From NCBI GenBank assembly GCA_030692685.1, contig JAUXZO010000081.1:1-64000 (forward strand): 64,000 nucleotides of DNA, read 5' to 3'. A program made the translations under genes and the position numbers. This DNA is from Acidovorax sp. (GTDB taxonomy: Bacteria > Pseudomonadota > Gammaproteobacteria > Burkholderiales > Burkholderiaceae_C). The notes beneath the pieces are model-generated. The model had not been told where the DNA came from, searched no databases, and was given only the letters and a program-made list of their open reading frames with translations. This document shows positions 50,064-59,692 of the stretch, piece after piece; position 1 is the first letter of the stretch, and each line of letters begins with the position of its first letter.

Positions 50064-50993
50064 ATGAGTGTGTTGTCAACGGTGGTTTTTGCGGACATAT
50101 CGGGCAGCACGTCGTTGTACGAAACGTTGGGCAACGAGCGCGCCACCGAGGCCGTCACCCAGGTCACCCAGTGGATCAGCGATTCTGTCGAGTCTTATGG
50201 CGGGCGCGTGGTCAAGAAGCTCGGGGATGGCGTGCTGGGCATTTTTGGCGATGCCTCCAGCGCCGTGACGGCCATGACGGCCATGCTTCGGCAGCACCAG
50301 GCCCGGCTGAACCGGTGGCCTCAGCCACTGCGCATGGACATTCGGGTGGGTGTGGCCAGCGGCGAGGTGGTGGATGTGGACGGTGATTGTTATGGCGACG
50401 CTGTCAACGTGGCATCCCGCCTGTGCGAGCGTGCAGGCCCCGCCGAAATATGGGCCACCGAGACCGCCGTGCTGCTGGCAGGCGCTGCACCCGATGCCTG
50501 GTACCGCAAGCTTGGCATGATGGAAATCCGGGGCAAAACCGAGCTGCTGATGCTCTACCAGGTGGAGTGGCGCGAGAACGAAGCGCCCGACTCTCTCACC
50601 ATGCAGGCGGCGCTGGTCAGCAGTTTTGCCCCGGTTGATTCCATTCTTGGGCAGATCCAGTTCTCTTGGCATGGCGTGGACATGTCGTTCACCTCCACCG
50701 ATGCACCCGTGCATGTAGGCCGCGCGACGGATCTCCAGCTGTGCATCAACGACCCCCGCGTGTCGCGCCTGCACGCTCGCATCGACTGGCGCAACAGCGG
50801 CTTTGTGCTGACCGACATGAGCAGCTTTGGCACCTGGGTGCGATTTGACGGCAGCGGCTCTCCCGTGCGGTTGCGGCGGGATGCCTGCATCCTGCACGGC
50901 GCAGGCCAGATAGCACTGGGCGTTTCATTTAACGAGCCCAGCGCCCCGGTGATGAATTTTCACGTACAAGGCAGCAGCGTGCACTTGGGCTGA
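50064..50993 (+). CDS. Class III nucleotidyl cyclase fused to an FHA domain
   Basis: A 309-residue protein. The N-terminal cyclase domain (residues 1-165) has the metal-binding start VVFADISGSTSLYETLG, GGRVVKKLGDGVLGIF, RVGVASGEVVDVDGDCYGDA and VNVASRL, so the catalytic Asp pair and transition-state Asn are present. The C-terminal part (about 215-300) is an FHA domain, with VGRATDLQLCINDPRVSRLH and FGTW, which binds phosphothreonine. It links a phospho-signal to cAMP or cGMP production, or the domain may instead be a regulator without activity. It is divergent from the hypothetical gene. Confidence 0.88.
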   Translation: MSVLSTVVFADISGSTSLYETLGNERATEAVTQVTQWISDSVESYGGRVVKKLGDGVLGIFGDASSAVTAMTAMLRQHQARLNRWPQPLRMDIRVGVASGEVVDVDGDCYGDAVNVASRLCERAGPAEIWATETAVLLAGAAPDAWYRKLGMMEIRGKTELLMLYQVEWRENEAPDSLTMQAALVSSFAPVDSILGQIQFSWHGVDMSFTSTDAPVHVGRATDLQLCINDPRVSRLHARIDWRNSGFVLTDMSSFGTWVRFDGSGSPVRLRRDACILHGAGQIALGVSFNEPSAPVMNFHVQGSSVHLG

Positions 50994-51079
50994 TTCGGCT
51001 GGTCCGTTGCGCCAGAGCCGCTTGCGATTGCCGGGCAATGAACGCCTTAACCGCAAAACACAACAACAGGAGACACAAC

Positions 51080-53629
51080 ATGGCATGGATAAAGCGGACA
51101 GCCGTTGGGCTGGTGGTGGCAGTGCTGCTGGCGGGCACTGGCGCTGCGGTGTACGTGCAGCGCAGCTTTGCGGTGGTGGACGGAAAGCTCAGTGTGGCGG
51201 GCTTGCGTGATGTGGTGCGTGTGCAGCGCGACGGCGCGGACGTGACCCACATCCGCGCTCAAACCCCGCAAGACGTTTGGTTTGCCATGGGTTTTGTGCA
51301 CGCGCAGGAGCGCACTTGGCAGCTGGAGTTCAACCGCCGGGTGATGCACGGCCAGTTGTCCGAGGTGTTTGGTGAGGCCACGGTCGAGACCGACAAGCTC
51401 ATGCGCTCGCTCGACATCATGGGCGCGGCCCGGCGCCAGTACAACGGCCTGCCGCTGTATGCCAAAGAAGCCTTGCAGGCTTACAGCCAGGGCATACACG
51501 CCTTTCACAAAGACCGCCCGCAGGCGCTGTCGCCCGAGTTCCATGTGCTGGGTGTCAAGCCCGGCGGCGACGCGGGCGCCGTGTGGGAGCCAGAAGACAG
51601 CGTGGGCTGGGCGCTGATGATGGCGCTGGACCTGGGCGGCAACTGGGGCAACGAGTTTGCGCGCTTGTCGGTTGCCAAGACGCTGGACACCGACCGCCTG
51701 TGGCAGCTGATGCCGCCATACCCGGGCGAGCCGCCTGCAGCATCGGCGGACCTGGCTGCGCTGTACCGCCAATTGGGCGTGTACCGCGCAGGCGGCGCTC
51801 CACCGTCAGCCATGGCACCCGGCGCAGCAGACCAAGCCGATGCAGCCACCGCACCTGCGAGCAGCCGCCAGGGCCCACTGTCCCGGCAGATCAGCGCGGG
51901 CATGCTCGCCTGGTCCGATGAACTCGCCCGCAACGCGGGCACCAACGACGGCAAGGGCAGCAACAACTGGGTGCTGGCGGGCACCCGCACGGTCAGCGGC
52001 AAACCGCTGCTCGCCAACGACCCGCACCTGGGGCTGTCTGCGCCCGCCATCTGGTACTTTGCCGGCATGCAGTCGCCCGCCGGAAAGGCGTCTGACGGAA
52101 CCCCCATTGGCGCCATCGACGCGGTGGGCGCCACCTTGCCCGGCCTGCCGTTTGTGGTGCTGGGGCGCACCGACCGCGTGGCCTGGGGCTTTACCAACAC
52201 CGGCCCCGATGTGCAGGACTTGTACCTGGAGCAGATCAACCCCGCCGATGCCTCTCAGTACCGAACGCCCGAGGGCTGGGCGCCTTTTGCCGTGCGCACC
52301 GAGACCATCCGTGTCAAAGGCGCTGCAGACGTGGTGCTTAAGGCGCGCAGCACCCGGCATGGCCCGGTGTTGAGCGATGCGCAGAAGTCCCATGCCGAGG
52401 TGCTGGACCTGGGCAAATACGTGCTGGCGCTGCGCTGGACGGCGCTCGACGCCGACAACCAGACGGTGCTGGCGGGGCTGCAAACCAACCAGGCCCAGTC
52501 GGTGGATGAGCTGTTTCAGGCACTGTCGCACTACCACTCGCCCATGCAAAGCGTGGTGGCCGCCGATGACCAGGGCAACATCCGCTTCAAGGCCGTGGGC
52601 CGTGTGCCGCTGCGCGATGCCGCCAACGACATTCGGGGCGTAGCGCCATCTCCCGGCTGGGATCCCCGCTACGACTGGAAGGGCTGGTTGGCGTATGACC
52701 AGACCCCGCAGGATGACGGCGGTGCCAAAGGCTGGGTGGCAACCGCCAATCAGCGCATCACGGCACCAGGCTATTCGCACTACCTCACACAGGACTGGGC
52801 GCTACCTTACCGCTATGAGCGCATTGCACAGCTGATTGAAGCGACGGAAAAACACGATGCCCAAACTATGCAGGCCATCCACAGCGACGTGACATCGCTC
52901 GCCACGCGCCGCCTGTTGCCGTACCTTTTGCAAGCGCAAGCTACACATCCGCTCGCTGCGGCGGCACAAGCGCAGCTCAAGGAGTTTGATGGCGTGATGG
53001 ATGCACAGAGAGCCGCGCCCCTGGTGTTTGCCGCGTGGACGGACGAGCTGGCCCGCGGCCTGATCATTCCGCGCATTGGCGAAGAGCGGTTTACCGCCAC
53101 CTATGGCAAGCGTGACTACCGTGCGGGCATTGAAGGCATGCTGGAGCGCAACGACAACTGGTGGTGCCAGCCCACATCCTGCGCCGACCAATCCGCTGCA
53201 GCCTTCACCCGCGCGCTGGACCGCCTGCAGGCCTCTTATGGTGCAGACCCGGCGCAATGGCGCTGGGGTGCAGCCCACCCGGCGCTCAGCGCACACCGAC
53301 CTTTTGGCAATGTGGCCGCGCTGGCCCGGTTCTTTGATGTGAGCGTGCCGTCGCATGGCGACTCGTACACCGTCAACGTGGGGCAGTACAACGCAGGCGA
53401 GGCCAAGGGCCCATTTGTGAACCGGCACGCGGCATCTCTGCGGGCGGTGTACGACCTGGCGGACCTGGAGCAATCCCGTTTCATCTACCAGACCGGTCAG
53501 AGTGGGCTGGTGTTTTCTCCCCGCTACCGCGACATGAGCACCACCTGGGCCCAGACCGGCTACCGTGCCTTGCAACGCCAGCCCGTCCGATGGGCGCGCG
53601 AGCTGACGCTGGCACCCGCAAACCCCTGA
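51080..53629 (+). CDS. Penicillin acylase-family N-terminal nucleophile hydrolase
   Basis: An 849-residue amidase precursor. The N terminus is hydrophobic (AVGLVVAVLLAGTGAAVYV), a signal anchor for export. The alpha chain runs to about residue 293. Ser294 in KGSNNWVLAG would become the free N-terminal nucleophile of the beta chain after self-cleavage, and LLANDPHLGL carries the conserved Asn/Asp. The family includes penicillin G acylase and AHL-lactone acylases (quorum quenching); the substrate is not deducible. AGGAG lies seven bases before ATG 51080. Confidence 0.9.
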   Translation: MAWIKRTAVGLVVAVLLAGTGAAVYVQRSFAVVDGKLSVAGLRDVVRVQRDGADVTHIRAQTPQDVWFAMGFVHAQERTWQLEFNRRVMHGQLSEVFGEATVETDKLMRSLDIMGAARRQYNGLPLYAKEALQAYSQGIHAFHKDRPQALSPEFHVLGVKPGGDAGAVWEPEDSVGWALMMALDLGGNWGNEFARLSVAKTLDTDRLWQLMPPYPGEPPAASADLAALYRQLGVYRAGGAPPSAMAPGAADQADAATAPASSRQGPLSRQISAGMLAWSDELARNAGTNDGKGSNNWVLAGTRTVSGKPLLANDPHLGLSAPAIWYFAGMQSPAGKASDGTPIGAIDAVGATLPGLPFVVLGRTDRVAWGFTNTGPDVQDLYLEQINPADASQYRTPEGWAPFAVRTETIRVKGAADVVLKARSTRHGPVLSDAQKSHAEVLDLGKYVLALRWTALDADNQTVLAGLQTNQAQSVDELFQALSHYHSPMQSVVAADDQGNIRFKAVGRVPLRDAANDIRGVAPSPGWDPRYDWKGWLAYDQTPQDDGGAKGWVATANQRITAPGYSHYLTQDWALPYRYERIAQLIEATEKHDAQTMQAIHSDVTSLATRRLLPYLLQAQATHPLAAAAQAQLKEFDGVMDAQRAAPLVFAAWTDELARGLIIPRIGEERFTATYGKRDYRAGIEGMLERNDNWWCQPTSCADQSAAAFTRALDRLQASYGADPAQWRWGAAHPALSAHRPFGNVAALARFFDVSVPSHGDSYTVNVGQYNAGEAKGPFVNRHAASLRAVYDLADLEQSRFIYQTGQSGLVFSPRYRDMSTTWAQTGYRALQRQPVRWARELTLAPANP

Positions 53630-53672
53630 ATCGCCTAAGCCCGCTGAACCCCCTGAACCGCAACAAACTTTT

Positions 53673-54698
53673 ATGACGACGCAATTTGTGCCCTTGTTTG
53701 AAGTCACGCGCGGAGACCTGGTGGAATGCCAACACTGGGGTGCAGTGGCCGTGACCAACCGGGATGGCAAGGTGCTGGCCCGGGTCGGCGACCCATACAC
53801 CGTCACCTTCACGCGCTCCACCATCAAGGCTTTTCAGGCGCTGCCGTTCATGCAGTCGGGCGGCGCCCGTGCGCTGGGCTGGGGTGCGGCCGACCTGGCG
53901 TTGCTGTGCGCCAGCCACAACGGCGAGCCCATGCATGTAGAACAGGTGGATCGCATGCTGGGCAGTGTGGACCTGACGTACAAAGCCTTGCGCTGCGGTT
54001 GCCATGTGCCCATGTTTGCTGCCATGGGCTTGCCCGGGCTCGCGCTTCCCACTGGGTTTGTGGCCGATGAGCGCCACAACAACTGCAGCGGCAAACACGC
54101 AGGTTTTGCAGCGTATTGCGTGCTGCAGGGGCTGCCGCAGGATGACCATCTGGCGCCCAGCCATCCGCTGCAAGTGGCCATCCGTGACCGCGTGGCCCAG
54201 GCCGTGGGGATGTCGCCGCAGGATTTGGCGGTGGGCACCGATGGGTGTTCGGCGCCCAACTACGCGATGCCGCTGGCCCACCTGGCGCGTGGCTACGCAC
54301 GCCTCGCGGGTGGTGCGCCCAACACCGATCTGGATGAAAGCCTGACCCAGCTGGCCGACGCCATGGTTGCCCGCCCCGAGCTGGGCTCTGGCACCGGCCG
54401 GCACGACCAGGATTTCATGCGGGTGGGCCGGGGCGACTGGGTGTCCAAAACCGGCGCTGATGGCGTGCAGGTGGTGGGCAGCCGCAGCCGCGGCGAGGCG
54501 TTTTCGCTCAAGATCATGGACGGCAACATGGTGGCGCAGGTGGCCGCTGCGGTCGAGGTGATGGACCAGCTGGGCTGGCTGGACGGCGCTCAGCGCGAGG
54601 CCCTGGCACGCCGCAGGGCGTCTGACATCGTGAACGCGCGTGGGCTGCGCGTGGGCGGGCGGCGGGCGGTGTTTACGCTGGAACGTGCAGGGGCTTGA
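53673..54698 (+). CDS. L-asparaginase, Rhizobium type (class III)
   Basis: Hydrolyses asparagine to aspartate and ammonia. The 341-residue protein is of the ReAII group, unrelated to E. coli AnsA/AnsB. Motifs: TRGDLVECQHWG, the catalytic S-x-x-K region TRSTIKAFQALP, CASHNGEPMH, the zinc/active segment ERHNNCSGKHAGF with the conserved Cys and Lys, and GTDGCSAPNY. It lies 43 bases after the penicillin acylase gene, possibly in one transcript. ATG 53673. Confidence 0.92.
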   Translation: MTTQFVPLFEVTRGDLVECQHWGAVAVTNRDGKVLARVGDPYTVTFTRSTIKAFQALPFMQSGGARALGWGAADLALLCASHNGEPMHVEQVDRMLGSVDLTYKALRCGCHVPMFAAMGLPGLALPTGFVADERHNNCSGKHAGFAAYCVLQGLPQDDHLAPSHPLQVAIRDRVAQAVGMSPQDLAVGTDGCSAPNYAMPLAHLARGYARLAGGAPNTDLDESLTQLADAMVARPELGSGTGRHDQDFMRVGRGDWVSKTGADGVQVVGSRSRGEAFSLKIMDGNMVAQVAAAVEVMDQLGWLDGAQREALARRRASDIVNARGLRVGGRRAVFTLERAGA

Positions 54699-54763
54699 GG
54701 TCGGGTGCTGCTTTCACGCACAAGACCTCCAAATCGCGGACTAAGTGGCTGTAGCTGAAAAAA

Positions 54764-54828
54764 TATAAGCCAAAAGTGCCTCTAGCGCTTTACTGGTAAG
54801 CGTTAGCAGCTATAAATACAGAAGCAAA
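54764..54828 (+). repeat. Family A repeat, copy A10, encoding the end of an L,D-transpeptidase
   Basis: ATAAGCCAAAAGTGCCTCTA, GCGCTTTACTGGTAAGCG, TTAGCAGCTATAAATACAG. It sits at the convergent junction of the asparaginase and transpeptidase genes. The stop codon of the transpeptidase (54790-54792) and its last dozen codons lie inside the repeat, so the element has rewritten the C terminus. Confidence 0.85.
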
Positions 54829-55524
54829 TGGCTCTGTATCGGGCAAGACATACACCACGCCCGGTGCCTTGCCCAACAGCGGGGCAATGAGCTGGTTGTA
54901 GAACGCCTCGGGCGCATTCACGCAGCCGTAGCTGATGCGCTTGTCGCGGGCGCCCGGGCTGGCCAACCGCTGCAGCCTGCGCTCGGACGCGCTCACGCTG
55001 CGCACCCGGTGCAGTGATACCGCAGAGTCGTAGTCAATCCACACAATGTCATCGCCACGCAGGTTTCGGCCGGGTTCGGTCACAAAACGACCCGCGGGTG
55101 TGGTGCGCTCGTCCGGTCGAATCTGAGATATCGGGCGCGTGCCGATGTCGGGTGCCGACCGGTCGCCAAGCGCTGCGCCCAGCAACACCGGCGCGCTGCC
55201 CAGCCATTGCCCGCGCGCCGAAAACACGTGGATGCGTGCCGCAGGTTTGTCGATGACGGCAAACGGCATGCCCTGGTGGTCTGCCGTGTCTGTGGCCCAG
55301 TGCACCAGTTTTTGGGCGTTGATCGATGCCTCGGCGGATGGCCAAGCACCACCTGCAGCTGCCCCGGTACCGGGGCTTGCAGTGGCAACCGGTGTGAACA
55401 AGGCGCTGCACACCGTGGCTGCAGCGCCTGCCATCAGGCGGCGGCGCAGCAGGTTGAACTGCGTGGATGAGGAGCGGAGGGTGCGGGTCACGGTGTAATT
55501 GGGGAGATCAGCAGGTGGAGCCAT
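54790..55524 (-). CDS. L,D-transpeptidase (YkuD domain), exported
   Basis: A 244-residue protein. A twin-arginine-like signal (LRRRLMAGAAATVCSALF, residues 25-42) leads into the YkuD domain with the catalytic Cys in ISYGCVNAP. The canonical motif has His before this segment (H-x(14-17)-S-x-G-C); here LHRVRSVS provides it. It would form 3-3 cross-links or anchor proteins to peptidoglycan. The final residues FASVFIAANAYQ are encoded by a family A repeat. ATG 55524; divergent from the gene at 55608. Confidence 0.85.
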   Translation of the reverse strand: MAPPADLPNYTVTRTLRSSSTQFNLLRRRLMAGAAATVCSALFTPVATASPGTGAAAGGAWPSAEASINAQKLVHWATDTADHQGMPFAVIDKPAARIHVFSARGQWLGSAPVLLGAALGDRSAPDIGTRPISQIRPDERTTPAGRFVTEPGRNLRGDDIVWIDYDSAVSLHRVRSVSASERRLQRLASPGARDKRISYGCVNAPEAFYNQLIAPLLGKAPGVVYVLPDTEPFASVFIAANAYQ

Positions 55525-55607
55525 CGTACCGGTTTGCGGTGGCGGCCAATGCCCCCAATAATGCCCATACCCGCGACTACGGCGGAGCTCTGTGCTCCGA
55601 ACCCGCC

Positions 55608-56321
55608 ATGTTTGATCGCCTTCGCAAAGCCCTTCACCCGTCGGGCGGTTCTTCTGCCACCAAGCCGGTCTCCAACCAGGAGGTTGCGCGCTGGGCCGCT
55701 GCGCAGCGGCTTGCTATCGTGGTGCAGGCCACCGAAGGGCATTTTGATCTGGGAGGCGAGCTGAGCGGACACGCGTGGCGGCTGGAATCTGGAACGGCCA
55801 CACGCGACTATGTGCGAGGCTTTGAGCTGCGCGGCCGCGCCGACATGGGCGCTGACCCAGACGCGGCGGTGATGGTGCTCAACCGCCCCTTGCAGGAGGC
55901 CCTGGAAGGCACCGCTTACGACGCCATCACCGACACGTTGCAGACCACGGTCGATGCCAGCCTGCCCGAAGAAATGCGCTGGCTTGCAATGTATGAGGAG
56001 GTGACCTGGCCTGAGTTGCCTACCTCATTTCGGCGCCACTTTGCCGTGGTGGCCGAGCGCATCGAAACCGCGCAGCGGTGGATCCATGCACCGGTGGTGT
56101 CGCAGTTGCTCAACATTGTGGAAGGTGCGGGAGGTGCTGCCCGGGCGGAATCACCGTTGCTGCTGATGCTGGCGCGGGGCAAGGTCTACCTGCGCATGGA
56201 ACACACGCGGCGCAGCCTGCCAGAGATCGCCCAGGCCACGCAGGTGCTGCTGGCTGCGGCGCAGGGGGCCTTGCAGAACTTGCCTCCACCGCAGCTATCG
56301 CAGGCGCCGGATTCGGCCTGA
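55608..56321 (+). CDS. Hypothetical protein
   Basis: A 237-residue protein starting MFDRLRKALHPSGGSSATKP, then NQEVARWAAAQRLAIVVQ, HAWRLESGTATRDYVRGFEL and a C-terminal helical region (RWIHAPVVSQLLNIVEGAGG). No signal peptide or membrane helix is seen. No family is recognised. ATG 55608 is used; the frame is open further upstream without a sensible start. Codon usage matches the neighbours. Confidence 0.65.
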   Translation: MFDRLRKALHPSGGSSATKPVSNQEVARWAAAQRLAIVVQATEGHFDLGGELSGHAWRLESGTATRDYVRGFELRGRADMGADPDAAVMVLNRPLQEALEGTAYDAITDTLQTTVDASLPEEMRWLAMYEEVTWPELPTSFRRHFAVVAERIETAQRWIHAPVVSQLLNIVEGAGGAARAESPLLLMLARGKVYLRMEHTRRSLPEIAQATQVLLAAAQGALQNLPPPQLSQAPDSA

Positions 56322-56395
56322 GGCAAGAGGCTGTGGCCCTTGCAACTGGCGCGGGTAACGCCAGTGCCACCGTGGAACTGGCTTTGCCAGGCCAC

Positions 56396-56446
56396 TGGTG
56401 GCGTCTCCCTCTGGGGGAAGGCGCGTAGCGCCTCAGGGGGAGCCTT
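56396..56446. repeat. Family B repeat, reverse-oriented copy B5
   Basis: The reverse complement reads CCCCCTGAGGCGCTACGCGC, then CCCAGAGGGAGACGCC, matching the left part of copy B3. It occupies the convergent junction between the hypothetical gene and the acyl-CoA dehydrogenase gene, as a hairpin of about 20-bp arms. Confidence 0.7.
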
Positions 56447-57720
56447 TAACTACCGCGCGTAATAGGCACGCCCGCATCGCGGCCGTAGCTGCCGTACTTG
56501 CCCAGCTCCCACTTCGCGATGGCGTTGCGGTGCACTTCGTCCGGGCCGTCTGCAAAACGCAGGGTGCGGGCCTGGGCGTAGGCCGACGCCAGCGGGAAAT
56601 CGTCACACATGCCGCCGCCACCATGCACCTGCATGGCCCAGTCAATCACCTGGCAGGCCATGCTGGGTGCCACCACCTTGATCATGGCGATTTCGGTCTT
56701 GGCAACCTTGTTGCCCGCCACGTCCATCAACCAGGCGGCCTTCAGGGTCAGCAGGCGGGCCATGTCGATCTTGCAACGCGCTTCAGCGATGCGTTCTTGC
56801 GTCACGGTCTGCTGGGCCACACTTTTGCCGAAGGCGATGCGCGAGCTGGCGCGCTTGCACATCAGTTCCAGCGCGCGCTCGGCCAGGCCAATCAGCCGCA
56901 TGCAGTGGTGAATGCGGCCAGGGCCAAGGCGGCCTTGGGCGATTTCGAAGCCCCGGCCTTCGCCTAGCAGAATGTTGGTGACCGGCACGCGCACGTTCTC
57001 AAACGTCATCTCCACGTGGCCGTGGGGTGCGTCGTCGTAACCCAGCACATTGAGCGGGCGGATGATGGTGATGCCCTTGGCGTCTGCCGGTACCAGCACC
57101 ATGCTTTGCTGCGAATGGCGAGGCGCGTCAGCGTCGGTTTTGCCCATGGTGATGAACACGGAGCAGCGCGGGTCGGCCGCGCCGGAGATCCACCACTTGC
57201 GGCCGTTGATGACGTATTCATCGCCATCGCGCTCGATGCGGGTTTCGATGTTGGTTGCGTCGCTGGAGGCCACGTCGGGTTCGGTCATCGCAAAGGCCGA
57301 TCGGATCTTGCCTTCGAGCAGGGGTTTGAGCCAGCGGGCCTTGTTGGCATCGTCACCATAGCGGGCAATGGTTTCCATGTTGCCGGTGTCGGGTGCGGAG
57401 CAGTTGAACACCTCGCTGGACCATGGCACACGGCCCATGATTTCAGCCAGCGGTGCGTATTCCTGGTTGGTCAGGCCTGCGCCGGTGTAGCCCGAGGCCG
57501 CAGCGCTGTCGACGGGCAAGAACAGGTTCCACAACCCCGCAGCCTGCGCCTTGGGTTTGAGGTTCTCAATGGTGTTCAGGGCCGTCCAGCGTTTGCCAGC
57601 CACGGTGTTGGCCGCCAGTTCGTTCTTGTACGAAGCCTCATTGGGGTAAATGTGGTCGTCCATGAACTGGAGCAGCTTGGCCTGCAGTTCCTTGGTCTTG
57701 GGGGAGTAATCAAAGTCCAT
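56446..57720 (-). CDS. Acyl-CoA dehydrogenase, ACAD10/11-like
   Basis: FAD-dependent dehydrogenase of 424 residues. Motifs: [20 protein letters not shown] (substrate/FAD), [31 protein letters not shown] and the C-terminal [18 protein letters not shown]. The N-terminal segment [20 protein letters not shown] and the missing Glu in the usual base position are as in ACAD11-type members. It lies 48 bases after an APH-like kinase gene. Human ACAD10/11 carry both domains in one chain and act on 4-hydroxyacyl-CoAs via phosphorylation then elimination, so a shared pathway is likely. Confidence 0.9.
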   Translation of the reverse strand: MDFDYSPKTKELQAKLLQFMDDHIYPNEASYKNELAANTVAGKRWTALNTIENLKPKAQAAGLWNLFLPVDSAAASGYTGAGLTNQEYAPLAEIMGRVPWSSEVFNCSAPDTGNMETIARYGDDANKARWLKPLLEGKIRSAFAMTEPDVASSDATNIETRIERDGDEYVINGRKWWISGAADPRCSVFITMGKTDADAPRHSQQSMVLVPADAKGITIIRPLNVLGYDDAPHGHVEMTFENVRVPVTNILLGEGRGFEIAQGRLGPGRIHHCMRLIGLAERALELMCKRASSRIAFGKSVAQQTVTQERIAEARCKIDMARLLTLKAAWLMDVAGNKVAKTEIAMIKVVAPSMACQVIDWAMQVHGGGGMCDDFPLASAYAQARTLRFADGPDEVHRNAIAKWELGKYGSYGRDAGVPITRGS

Positions 57721-57768
57721 GGGGGTCTCCGTCTAAAAATCAGGGGTGTCGTTGTGCGGGGCGTAGAT

Positions 57769-58854
57769 TCAGCCGCGTTGCGCGAACGACCAGGCCAGTT
57801 GCGCCATGGGCCGCGCGGTGTCGCCCGAGGCCTTGGCCTGTGCGCTGGAGGCGGTGCCTGCCTCTACGCGTTTGGCAATGCCTTGCAGAATGGCCGCGAT
57901 GCGGAACATGTTGTAGGCCAGGTAAAAGTTCCAGTCCGCACGCAGCGCATCTGGCGTGGTGATACCGGTGCGTTCGCAGTAGGCGCGGATATAGCTTTCT
58001 TCGTCGGGAATCCCCAGCGCCACCAAGTCCTGGCCTGCAATGCCACGGCCCATCGCCGCCGGAATGTGCCAGCTCATGCAGTGGTAGCTGAAGTCGGCCA
58101 AGGGGTGGCCCAGTGTGGACAGCTCCCAGTCCAGCACGGCAATGACGCGCGGCTCGGTGGGGTGGAACATGAGGTTGTCGAGCCGGTAGTCACCATGCAC
58201 GATGGACACATGGCCTTCGTCGCGCGCACTGGCGGGCATGTGGGCGGGCAGCCACTCCATCAGCCGGTCCATCTCGTCGATGGGCTGCGTGACCGACGCT
58301 ACATACTGTTTGCTCCAGCGGCCAATCTGGCGGTCGAAATAGTTGCCTGGCTTGCCGTAGCTGGCAAGACCCCGGTCTGCAAATTTGACGGTGTGCAGCG
58401 CGGCAATCACGCGGTTCATCTCGTTGTAGATGGCGCCGCGCTCAGCCTGCGTCATGCCAGGCAGAGACTGGTCCCACAGCACGCGGCCCTGCATGCATTC
58501 CATGATGTAGAAGGCGCGGCCAATCACCGATTCGTCCTCGCACAGCACGTGCATGCGGGGCACGGGCACTTCGGTGCCATACAGACCGCTCATCACCGCA
58601 AACTCACGCTCAATCGCGTGGGCCGACGGCAAGAGCTTGGCGACCGGTCCGGGTTTGGACCGCATGACATAACTCATCGACGGAGTAATGAGCTTGTACG
58701 TGGGGTTGGACTGCCCCCCTTTGAACATTTCTACCGTCAGTGGCCCGACAAAACCCTGCATGTTCTGTGTGAGCCAAGCGGTCAGTGCATCGATGTCAAA
58801 AGCATGCTGATCAGAAACGGGTCGGGTGCCCACGAAGTGGTCGAAATTACTCAT
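57769..58854 (-). CDS. APH-family kinase, ACAD10/11 N-terminal type
   Basis: A 361-residue kinase-fold protein of the aminoglycoside phosphotransferase family. Motifs are GGQSNPTYKLITPSMSYVMR (Lys), the Brenner-like VSIVHGDYRLDNLMF (catalytic Asp/Asn) and VIAVLDWELSTLGHPLADFS (metal Asp). It resembles the N-terminal domain of ACAD10/11 rather than resistance enzymes. The downstream ACAD gene on the same strand completes the pair. Predicted substrate is a 4-hydroxyacyl-CoA; no resistance role is supported. Confidence 0.9.
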   Translation of the reverse strand: MSNFDHFVGTRPVSDQHAFDIDALTAWLTQNMQGFVGPLTVEMFKGGQSNPTYKLITPSMSYVMRSKPGPVAKLLPSAHAIEREFAVMSGLYGTEVPVPRMHVLCEDESVIGRAFYIMECMQGRVLWDQSLPGMTQAERGAIYNEMNRVIAALHTVKFADRGLASYGKPGNYFDRQIGRWSKQYVASVTQPIDEMDRLMEWLPAHMPASARDEGHVSIVHGDYRLDNLMFHPTEPRVIAVLDWELSTLGHPLADFSYHCMSWHIPAAMGRGIAGQDLVALGIPDEESYIRAYCERTGITTPDALRADWNFYLAYNMFRIAAILQGIAKRVEAGTASSAQAKASGDTARPMAQLAWSFAQRG

Positions 58855-58871
58855 GGAGGGGTGCAGGTGTT

Positions 58872-59591
58872 TCAGTTGTCGGTTTCAGCAATGCGCATGA
58901 GGGCGTCGCGGTCGCGCACCACCAGGCCGCCCGGTTCGATGCGGATGGCATCCTCGCGCTCCATGGCCTTGAGTTCCTGGTTCACCCGCTGGCGCGAGGC
59001 GCCCAGCAGTTGCGCCAGCTCTTCTTGTGCCAGCTGCAGCCCAATCCGCATTTCGCTGCCATCCGACAGGCTGGGTATGCCGTAGCTGCGCACCAAGTGC
59101 ACCAGTTGCTTGGCCAGCCGCGCCCGCAAGGGCAGGGTGTTGAGGTCTTCCACCAAGCCGTACAGCTGGCGAATGCGCCGCGCATGCAGCCGCAGCATGG
59201 CCTCGTAAAACTCCACGTGCGCGGCAAGAATCTTCCTGAAATCCGCTTTGGCCACACACAGGATGGTGGTGTCGCCATGCGCATAGGCGTCGTGTGTGCG
59301 CCGGTCCCCATCGAAGATCGCCACGTCGCCGAACCAGATGCCTGGCTCCACATACGTCAGCGTGATCTGCTTGCCCGAGATGGACGTGGAACTCACCCGC
59401 ACTGCGCCCCGGGCGCACGCAATCCACTCCTCGGGCGGATCGCCGCGTGCGGCGATGAGGCCGCCGTCCTTGTAGCGTTTGACGTATGCACATCGGAGGA
59501 TGTCGTGGCGTAGTGAAGGTGAGAGTGATGAAAACCAGCGACCTGAGTTGATCGCTTCACGTTCTTCGATAGTAAGAATCGGGTCGTCCAT
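58872..59591 (-). CDS. Crp/Fnr-family transcriptional regulator
   Basis: A 239-residue protein with an N-terminal cyclic-nucleotide-binding-like domain (GGLIAARGDPPEEWIACARG, VEPGIWFGDVAIFDG) and a C-terminal winged HTH (QLAQEELAQLLGASRQRVNQ, ELKAMERED). It lacks an N-terminal cysteine cluster, so it is not FNR proper. The gene is 17 bases before the APH-like gene on the same strand, so it probably controls and is co-transcribed with the APH-ACAD pair. Confidence 0.9.
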   Translation of the reverse strand: MDDPILTIEEREAINSGRWFSSLSPSLRHDILRCAYVKRYKDGGLIAARGDPPEEWIACARGAVRVSSTSISGKQITLTYVEPGIWFGDVAIFDGDRRTHDAYAHGDTTILCVAKADFRKILAAHVEFYEAMLRLHARRIRQLYGLVEDLNTLPLRARLAKQLVHLVRSYGIPSLSDGSEMRIGLQLAQEELAQLLGASRQRVNQELKAMEREDAIRIEPGGLVVRDRDALMRIAETDN

Positions 59592-59692
59592 GGCCTGTCT
59601 TTTGGGTGACTAGTAACAGGCCCATTGTCACGTCAGGGACCGCCATTCAGCGTCAGGGTTGTCACCTGCGTGTCTGTGCGTTGTCCATGCAA

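Noticed and set aside
57769-58854. Aminoglycoside resistance phosphotransferase
   Set aside because: The sequence resembles the ACAD10/11-type kinase and its neighbour is the matching dehydrogenase; no resistance context is seen.
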